A DNA stretch of 10,896 bases from CAZQKE01 sp964593865 (GTDB lineage Bacteria > Chloroflexota > Anaerolineae > JAAYZQ01), in the NCBI GenBank assembly GCA_964593865.1, contig CAZQKE010000019.1, forward strand, positions 1 through 10,896. Direction: 5' to 3'. Numbering within the stretch: the first letter of the stretch is position 1; the number at the start of each line of letters is the position of its first letter. Position numbers and translations under genes: made by a program. Below are positions 6,589-10,896 of the stretch, piece after piece. The notes beneath the pieces are model-generated. The model did not search any database and was not told the origin of the DNA. It saw only the letters and a program-made list of their open reading frames with translations.

Positions 6589-7187
6589 TGGGATTGCTTG
6601 CGGTAGCGGGCGCTGGCGACCCACAGGACGACAAAGAGCAAGGGCACGACAAAGAGGGCACAGATGCCGCAGCACAGCCAGCCGTAGGAAACGGCCAACG
6701 CCACCGAATCAAACAGGGCGCCGAAATCAAAGATGACGTTGGTGTCCTCTTCGGGGTAGCGTTCGCTGCCGCCGGTGGCCGCCGGGGTGACGGTGGGCGG
6801 CACGGTCGGCGAGGGCAACGGTGTAGATGTGGCGGCGACGGTTGGCGAGGCAGGCGGCGTCTCGGTGGAAGCCGAAGGCCGGGTCGGCTGGGCAGGTTGG
6901 GTAGGTGCAGCGGTAGCCGTGGCGGGGGCCGCCGTGGGCGGTTGGGTGGGCGCGGCGGTGGCCGTGGCAGGGACCGCCGTAGGCGGCTTGGTAGGCGGTG
7001 GGGTCGGCGACGCCGGGGCCGGTGTGGGCGGCGATTGGAACAGGCCCGACATGGCCTGGGGGTCGGCGTGCCAGAACCGGGCGGCAAAGAGGAGGGCGAA
7101 AATCAACAGGGGAAGCAATTTCAGGACCGCCCGGCCTTCCTGCCCGGCCCGGCGGAGGATCGTTCGCTTTTTCATCGGTCGTGTCAT
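6585..7187 (-). CDS. Two-helix membrane protein with Pro/Thr-rich linker
   Basis: 200 aa; no family recognised. Layout: basic N-terminus (1-23), hydrophobic helix (about 24-39), a Pro/Thr/Ala/Ser-rich disordered segment (about 53-138), a short acidic stretch (SERYPEEDTN, 141-150), a second hydrophobic segment (about 165-191) with Cys172, Cys173 and Cys176, and a basic tail (RYRKQ). By the positive-inside rule both ends are cytoplasmic and the P/T-rich segment is outside the membrane. The segment has a 15-residue tandem repeat (about 68-97). GGAAAGGA ends 4 bases before ATG 7187, and a strong promoter lies at 7223-7252. The stop overlaps the start of the GT-C glycosyltransferase (ATGA), so the two are made together; the Thr-rich segment is a plausible O-glycosylation target or cell-surface spacer. 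It is a real gene, from its start signals and coupling, but function is unknown. Confidence 0.8.
   Translation of the reverse strand: MTRPMKKRTILRRAGQEGRAVLKLLPLLIFALLFAARFWHADPQAMSGLFQSPPTPAPASPTPPPTKPPTAVPATATAAPTQPPTAAPATATAAPTQPAQPTRPSASTETPPASPTVAATSTPLPSPTVPPTVTPAATGGSERYPEEDTNVIFDFGALFDSVALAVSYGWLCCGICALFVVPLLFVVLWVASARYRKQSQ
6895..6984 (-). repeat. 45-bp in-gene tandem repeat
   Basis: Two 45-base units (6895-6939, 6940-6984; landmark GGTTGGGT) inside the Pro/Thr-rich gene encode two copies of a 15-residue PPTA-PATATAAPTQ unit. The next bases (GGCTTGGTAGGCGG) look like the start of a third, decayed unit. The length is a multiple of three, so copy-number change would keep the frame. 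Confidence 0.75.
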
Positions 7188-7222
7188 CAGGTCCTTTCCA
7201 CTTGATCTGGGCGGCGGCGCGT

Positions 7223-7252
7223 ATTATAGCAGAAGTGACGGCCCTTTGCCAA
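7223..7252 (-). promoter_or_regulatory. Sigma70-type promoter for the P/T-rich protein and glycosyltransferase
   Basis: On the - strand TTGGCA (7247-7252, 5 of 6 consensus) is followed after 18 bases by a perfect TATAAT (7223-7228). Transcription would start near 7216, leaving a leader of about 28 bases with the GGAAAGGA ribosome site before ATG 7187. It is the strongest -10 element in the window. Confidence 0.8.
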
Positions 7253-7299
7253 TTTTCGGCTCGGCTTGATCCTTCCGCCGCAAACCGGCCTTCCACAAA

Positions 7300-7366
7300 T
7301 TGAGCGCGGATGCGCGAATGTGCCCGGCCCGGCGGCGCAAGGCTCCAGACTGCGCTCCGCGCTCAA
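7300..7366. repeat. 67-bp stem element sharing the left-hand repeat core
   Basis: Perfect 11-bp inverted arms TTGAGCGCGGA (7300-7310) and TCCGCGCTCAA (7356-7366) enclose 45 bases. Inside, 7312-7341 matches the reverse complement of 1291-1320 at 27 of 30 positions, so this is a relative of the tandem array in the opposite orientation. It begins on the - strand directly after the stop codon of the 37-aa gene and is followed there by ATTTG. It could act as a transcript end, but the loop is long and the T-run is only three. Confidence 0.75.
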
Positions 7367-7480
7367 CTACAAGGCCATCTTGCCGGTCAGCAAGAGGAGC
7401 AAGCAGCCGAAAATGACGACATTGATCAGGATAAGGATAGAGATGATCAGCCAGTGCCGGATGTCCAATGACTCAAACAT
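7367..7480 (-). CDS. 37-aa single-helix membrane protein
   Basis: This small gene was found by reading the - strand of the gap. Its 37 residues begin MFESLDIRHW, run through one uninterrupted hydrophobic helix (about 10-32, Leu/Ile/Val-rich with F24, G25, C26) and end TGKMAL. The start is well supported: GGAGG at 7488-7492 lies 7 bases before ATG 7480, and a TTGACA-17-TATCCT promoter lies just upstream (7500-7528). The short charged head and the Lys near the tail do not give a clear orientation. No family recognised. Small single-helix proteins of this kind often act as subunits or regulators of larger membrane complexes. It lies right after the ABC permease but with its own promoter, so it may be expressed both with and without that operon. 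A chance open frame is unlikely given the combined signals, but it remains a prediction. Confidence 0.72.
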   Translation of the reverse strand: MFESLDIRHWLIISILILINVVIFGCLLLLLTGKMAL

Positions 7481-7487
7481 ACCTTTC

Positions 7488-7492
7488 CCTCC
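7488..7492 (-). promoter_or_regulatory. Ribosome-binding site of the 37-aa gene
   Basis: GGAGG on the - strand, 7 bases from ATG 7480, is the best-spaced Shine-Dalgarno site on this strand. It supports translation of the small gene. Confidence 0.7.
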
Positions 7493-7499
7493 CGCCCAT

Positions 7500-7528
7500 A
7501 GGATAATGCCAAACGGCGAAAATGTCAA
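7500..7528 (-). promoter_or_regulatory. Sigma70-type promoter for the 37-aa gene
   Basis: On the - strand a perfect TTGACA (7523-7528) is followed after 17 bases by TATCCT (7500-7505, 4 of 6). The -35 box begins one base after the permease stop codon (7530-7532). The predicted start of transcription, near 7493, leaves a very short leader that begins at about the ribosome site. Confidence 0.7.
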
Positions 7529-7529
7529 C

Positions 7530-8300
7530 CTACTGTTCCCCACCGACCGTCAGCCAGGGGCAAAGCCGCCGCTGCAAGCCGTCCACCACCAGGTAGAGGG
7601 TCAGCCCCAGCAGGCTCATGGCCAGCACCCCGGCGTACATCTGGGCGTAGGCCAAGCGGCCCCAGGTTTCGACGATGATATAGTAGCCCAGACCCGACGT
7701 GGTGGCGAACGATTCGGCGAAAAAGAGGACGGCGATGGCCGTGCCGATGCTCACCCGCAGGGAGGTCAGCACGGCGGGCAGGCTGGCGGGCAGGTAGACG
7801 AAACGAAAGATGGCCCGCCGCCCGGCCCCCAGGGAGCGCACCGAGGCGATCAGCTCCGGGCGGATGCCGGCTGCTTCGTCGCGGACGACGACCAGCATCT
7901 GGAAAAAGAGGATGAGGGCGATGATGAACACTTTGGAGACGTTGCCGATGCCCAGCAACAGGATGACGACCGGCAGAAAGACGATCTTGGGGATGGGGTA
8001 CAGGAGGTAGATGAAGGGCGAGGCCAGGCGGTCGGCGGTGGGGCTGAGGCCCAGGGCCAGCCCGGCGGGCACGGCGGCGGCCACGGCGACCAGGATGCTG
8101 ACCACCACCCGCCACGCGCTGACCAGCAGGTGGCGGCCCAGGTCCTGCGGCAGGGCCAGGACAAAGGCGCGGAGCACATCCAGGGGCGGCGGCAAGATCG
8201 GCTTGTCCAGGAGCCAGGAGGCCCCCTGCCAGACGATCAGCAGCACGATGAGAGCCAGCCCCACATCCAAAAGCGAAACGCGACGGCCGGTTCGGGTCAT
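7530..8300 (-). CDS. ABC transporter permease (SsuC/TauC-like)
   Basis: 256 aa; inner-membrane channel subunit of an importer, of the binding-protein-dependent nitrate/sulfonate/taurine class. About six helices are seen. The EAA loop that docks on the ATPase spans about 142-180: EAAG, then SLGAGRRAIFRFVYLPASLP. The segment FAESFATTSGLGYYI (about 194-208) is typical of this permease class. The frame is open upstream to 8489, but that part overlaps the ATPase gene and is low-complexity, so ATG 8300 is used, 28 bases after the ATPase stop. A GGGGAG (8314-8319) is 13 bases from it, rather far, and a GGA is closer. Length is normal for the family. It is the last gene of the importer operon: the next gene has its own promoter. 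Confidence 0.9.
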   Translation of the reverse strand: MTRTGRRVSLLDVGLALIVLLIVWQGASWLLDKPILPPPLDVLRAFVLALPQDLGRHLLVSAWRVVVSILVAVAAAVPAGLALGLSPTADRLASPFIYLLYPIPKIVFLPVVILLLGIGNVSKVFIIALILFFQMLVVVRDEAAGIRPELIASVRSLGAGRRAIFRFVYLPASLPAVLTSLRVSIGTAIAVLFFAESFATTSGLGYYIIVETWGRLAYAQMYAGVLAMSLLGLTLYLVVDGLQRRLCPWLTVGGEQ

Positions 8301-8328
8301 CGTTCCATCATCGCTCCCCAACTCCAAC

Positions 8329-9111
8329 TCACACCAGCAGGTCGCGGACCCGGTTGCACCGCGCCTGAAACCCCGACCGCTGCCGATAGTCCGGGTCCCC
8401 GGCCTCCGGGTTTTCGACGATGAAGGGTTGGCGGTGGGGCGGGTGGTGGAGGATGAGGATCCGGCGGCCCAAATAGACCGCCTCCTCAATGTTGTGGGTG
8501 ACGACCACGGTGGTCAGGCCGGTTTCGGCCCGCAGCTCCAGGGTCAGCCGTTCCAGGTCCTCCCGCGTCAGGGCGTCCAGGGAGGAAAACGGCTCGTCCA
8601 TGAGCAGCAGGTCGGGGTTCATGGCCAGGGTGCGGGCGATGGCCGTCCGCTGCCGCTGGCCGCCCGAAATCTGGGCCGGGTATTGATCGCGCAGGGCGGC
8701 GATGCCCAGCCGCTCCATCCAAAAATCCACCCGCCGGGCGATCTCTTCCTCCGGCAGCCGTTCGCCCTCCGGGGCGTGGCGGCCATCGGGTCCGTAGAAA
8801 CGCCGCACCCGCAGCCCCAAGGCGACGTTCTGGGCGACGGTGGCCCAGGGCAGCAGGCCGTAATCCTGCAAGATCAGGCCGGTGTGGGGCCGAGGGCGGG
8901 TCAGCGGTTGGCCGCCGATGCGCACCTGGCCGCCGGTCGGTTTGCGCAACCCGGCCAACAAGTAGAGGAGGGTGGACTTGCCGCAGCCCGAAGGCCCGAT
9001 GACGGCCCACGCCTGCTCCCGCTCCACCCGCCAGGAAAAATCGGCAAAGAGGGGCGGTTGGTGGGGGTAGGCAAAGGTGAGGGAGCGGACCTCAATCATG
9101 GGAGCGTTCAC
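8329..9111 (-). CDS. ABC transporter ATP-binding protein (SsuB/TauB-like)
   Basis: 260 aa; cytoplasmic ATPase that powers the importer. All nucleotide-binding motifs are intact: Walker A GPSGCGKST (39-47), Q-loop Q82 in LQDYGLLPW, signature SGGQR (149-153), Walker B with MDEP (171-174), D-loop SSLD and switch histidine H206 (VTHNIEEA). The sequence belongs to the nitrate/sulfonate/taurine importer class. Between Q-loop and signature there is a somewhat long charged stretch (YGPDGRHAPEGERLPEEE, 106-123). Start GTG 9111 overlaps the menA stop as GTGA, implying coupling; ATG 9099 (MIEVRSL) is the alternative and would remove four residues. The permease follows 28 bases later. Confidence 0.93.
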   Translation of the reverse strand: MNAPMIEVRSLTFAYPHQPPLFADFSWRVEREQAWAVIGPSGCGKSTLLYLLAGLRKPTGGQVRIGGQPLTRPRPHTGLILQDYGLLPWATVAQNVALGLRVRRFYGPDGRHAPEGERLPEEEIARRVDFWMERLGIAALRDQYPAQISGGQRQRTAIARTLAMNPDLLLMDEPFSSLDALTREDLERLTLELRAETGLTTVVVTHNIEEAVYLGRRILILHHPPHRQPFIVENPEAGDPDYRQRSGFQARCNRVRDLLV

Positions 9112-10001
9112 AGCAGCACCCCCAGGGCGAACAGCAGGCTAAAGAGCAGGCCGAGCCGGGCCGTATCGGCCAGCGTTTTGTTCAGCTCCGCTCCGGCGGC
9201 GGTGTAGATGCGGCGCATCAGGCCCAGGGCCGGGGGCCAGGTCAGCCAGGGCAACAAGGCCCAGGCGGACGCCCATCCCGCCAGCCAAAAGCAGGGCGGC
9301 GCGGCGTAGGCCAGGGCCAACAGGGTGACATATTCCAGGCGGGTGCGCTCCGGCCCCAGGATGACGGCCAGGGTGCGCTTGCCCGCCTGGGCGTCGCCCT
9401 CAATGTCGCGCAGGTTGTTGACGACCAGGATGGCCGTGGTCAACGCGCCGATGGCCGCCGCCGCCACGACGACGGGCGCGGTCAGCGTCAACGCCTGGAC
9501 ATAGTAGGTCCCGCAAACGGCGGCCAGGCCGAAAAAGAGGAAAACGAACAGATCGCCCAGGCCGTGGTAGCCCAGGGGGAACGGTCCGCCGGTGTAGGCC
9601 AGGGCCGAAAGGATGGCGGCCACCCCCAGGGCCAGGATGGGCCAGCCGCCGACGGCGATCAGGTACAGGCCCACCAGCGCGGCCAGGGCCAGGACGACGA
9701 CGATGCCCCGCCGCAGGGCAGGCAAGGAGATGAGGCCGCCGGCCGCCGCCCGTACCGGCCCCGCCCGGTCGGGCGTGTCCACGCCCCGCACAAAGTCGGC
9801 GTAATCGTTGGCCAGGTTGACGGCGATCTGCAACAGCAACGCGCCGAGCAGGGCGGCCAGGGCGGGCAAAGGGGCAAAGGCCCCGTCGGCCCCGGCCAGG
9901 GCGCTGCCCATCACGACCGGCGCGACGGCAGCAGGCAGCGTTTTGGGCCGGGCGGCCAGGAGCCAGGCCCGCCAGGGAGCCACCTCAGGGGAGATAGCCA
10001 T
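9108..10001 (-). CDS. menA: 1,4-dihydroxy-2-naphthoate polyprenyltransferase (MenA type)
   Basis: 297 aa; integral membrane UbiA-superfamily prenyltransferase that joins a polyprenyl chain to dihydroxynaphthoate, giving demethylmenaquinone. The MenA opening WLLAARPKTLPAAVAPVVMG is at 13-32. The first Asp-rich site is NLANDYADFVRGVD (62-75; N65, D66, D69, D75). YTGGPFPLGYHGLGDLFVF (136-154) is a further MenA hallmark. The second Asp site is NNLRDIEGDAQAGKRTLAV (195-213; D199, D203, K208, R209). About eight to nine helices can be seen. The frame is open to 10163, but that part lies in the binding-protein gene and is Arg/Ser-rich, so ATG 10001 is used: it overlaps the binding-protein gene by 17 bases, with GGTGGA just before it. 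GTG 9983 is a possible later start. Its position between the binding protein and the ATPase of an importer is unusual. Other UbiA specificities are less likely given the motifs. Confidence 0.92.
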   Translation of the reverse strand: MAISPEVAPWRAWLLAARPKTLPAAVAPVVMGSALAGADGAFAPLPALAALLGALLLQIAVNLANDYADFVRGVDTPDRAGPVRAAAGGLISLPALRRGIVVVLALAALVGLYLIAVGGWPILALGVAAILSALAYTGGPFPLGYHGLGDLFVFLFFGLAAVCGTYYVQALTLTAPVVVAAAAIGALTTAILVVNNLRDIEGDAQAGKRTLAVILGPERTRLEYVTLLALAYAAPPCFWLAGWASAWALLPWLTWPPALGLMRRIYTAAGAELNKTLADTARLGLLFSLLFALGVLL

Positions 10002-10896
10002 CGTCCACCATGCGCTCGTAGGGGATGTCTTGTTGGATGAGGCCCTTGTCCAACGCCCACTGCACCACGTCGGCCAGCTGCTCCGGCGTGGGCACGCCCG
10101 CTTCCGGGAAGGGCGGCATCTGGAACGTGCCCTGCACCGATTTCGGCACGCGCCCTTTTTCAATGAGCAGGTCGTTGTAGCGGTCGGGGTTGGCGTTCAG
10201 CTCCGCCACGGCCATTTCCCAGGCTTGCAGGAAACGGCGCACCGCCTCCGGGTTGTTTTCCAACGTCTCCACGCGAAAGGCCAGGATGGATTGGGACAGG
10301 TCCGGGATGGCGGTATCGTCCACGACGGGGATCGCTCCGGCGGCGATGGCCCCCGAAGCCAGGGGGTCGGGCAGGGTGGCCGCCGGGATTTCGCCGTTGA
10401 CCAGCAGTTCAAAGCGCACGGGGATCGCGCTCACCTCCTGGGTGGCGATCTGGGCGTCGCTCAGCCCGGCGTGCTGCAACATCCGGTCGGTGATGTATTC
10501 TATGACGGTGTTCTGGGAGATGCCGATCTTGACACCGGCCAGGTCGGCGGGGCTTTGGACCGCGCTGCCCGGCGCGGCCAGGATGCGAAAGAGGGGCGCG
10601 CCGGGGTAGACGCGGCGGGCGGTGCGGACGGCTTTGACCTGGGCTTCTTCCCGGTTGAACAGCACCGGCGAAAGCAGGTCGGTGAGCATCCCATCTACCT
10701 GTCCGGTCTGGATGAGGGTATCGCGTTCCTGCGCGCTCTTGACCGGGATCAGCTCCACCTGGACGCCGACCCGGTCAAAGTAGCCGTTCTGCTCGGCGAC
10801 GTGGAAGGGCAGCACGTCTACGATGGGCAGCAAGGCCATCTTGAGCGGCTCCGGCTCCGGCGGGCCGCCGCAGCCGCCCAGGATGGCGGCGACCAA
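9985..10896 (-). CDS. ABC transporter substrate-binding lipoprotein (NMT1/THI5/SsuA-like), partial
   Basis: 303 codons are visible; the 5' end lies beyond the window. The first visible codon is TTG (Leu) inside the signal peptide, not a proven start. LVAAILGGC ends in a lipobox, so C9 of the visible part should be the lipid-modified first residue of the mature protein, anchored outside the cytoplasmic membrane. The mature part is a two-lobed periplasmic-binding fold of the NMT1/THI5 and nitrate/sulfonate group. LPFHVAEQNGYFDRVGVQVEL (29-49), then a GQVDGMLTD segment (about 64-72), and PADLAGVKIGISQNTVIEYI (about 115-134) are the usual landmarks. The ligand cannot be read from sequence; the class spans sulfonates, pyrimidine precursors and other small organic molecules. 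The downstream menA overlaps it by 17 bases and is followed by the ATPase and permease, giving one operon. Confidence 0.9.
   Translation of the reverse strand: MVAAILGGCGGPPEPEPLKMALLPIVDVLPFHVAEQNGYFDRVGVQVELIPVKSAQERDTLIQTGQVDGMLTDLLSPVLFNREEAQVKAVRTARRVYPGAPLFRILAAPGSAVQSPADLAGVKIGISQNTVIEYITDRMLQHAGLSDAQIATQEVSAIPVRFELLVNGEIPAATLPDPLASGAIAAGAIPVVDDTAIPDLSQSILAFRVETLENNPEAVRRFLQAWEMAVAELNANPDRYNDLLIEKGRVPKSVQGTFQMPPFPEAGVPTPEQLADVVQWALDKGLIQQDIPYERMVDDGYLP

Noticed and set aside
7142..7155. 14-base block identical to 7322-7335 inside the P/T-rich gene
   Set aside because: The match is a short GC-only string lying in coding sequence; chance similarity in GC-rich DNA is enough to explain it.
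7403..7480. Lipoprotein signal (IFGC) in the 37-aa protein
   Set aside because: Phe before Gly-Cys is a poor lipobox, the hydrophobic stretch continues past the Cys, and only 12 residues would remain after cleavage. A plain membrane helix is simpler.
7266..8423. 385-codon open frame on + opposite the permease (also 8011-9207 opposite the ATPase)
   Set aside because: These are antisense shadows: Gly/Asp/Gln/His-rich, with no motifs, while the - strand proteins have complete ABC signatures.
9985..10896. MqnA/MqnD-type menaquinone enzyme instead of a binding protein
   Set aside because: MqnA/D share the binding-protein fold and menA is adjacent, but the lipobox, the AEQNGYF-type opening and the ATPase and permease in the operon all point to a transport lipoprotein.

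Overview
This is a GC-rich bacterial window (hand counts near 65% in typical coding lines) with tightly packed genes, no RNA genes and no recognisable phage or IS genes. The gene mix is a MenA-type menaquinone prenyltransferase, a lipoprotein-dependent ABC importer, a GT-C glycosyltransferase, a Pro/Thr-rich membrane protein and abundant CACGAA-type interspersed repeats. It fits a Chloroflexota bacterium (Anaerolineae-like). That is an inference from style and content; no marker gene is present to prove it.

Left half, + strand: a GNAT acetyltransferase (60-914); a repeat-filled gap (915-1376) with two ~168-bp tandem units and a partial third, each full unit containing a 29-bp-arm hairpin; a two-gene operon of a zinc-dependent alcohol dehydrogenase-like MDR protein (1377-2591) and a UMF1/Atg22-like MFS transporter (2606-3925); a second gene-poor gap (3926-4296) holding a diverged ~120-bp direct duplication; and a lower-GC gene for a six-helix Pr6Pr-family membrane protein (4297-4941), which ends at a probable terminator.

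Right half, - strand, read from the right edge leftwards: a solute-binding lipoprotein (cut by the window edge), menA, an ABC ATPase and an ABC permease form one compact operon with two overlapping junctions (9985-10001 and 9108-9111). Immediately after the permease stop lies a good sigma70-type promoter driving a 37-codon single-helix protein (7367-7480), followed by a 67-bp stem element that shares a core with the left-hand repeats in inverted orientation. A second strong promoter (7223-7252) then drives a Pro/Thr-rich two-helix protein (6585-7187), whose stop overlaps the start of a GT-C membrane glycosyltransferase (5047-6588). The two transcription directions converge at 4942-5046.

The points most worth a second look are menA embedded in an ABC importer operon, the isolated 37-aa membrane protein with its own promoter, the Thr-rich protein coupled to a PMT/ArnT-like glycosyltransferase, and the mosaic repeat family at several intergenic sites. 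I found no convincing wholly new defence or mobile system.
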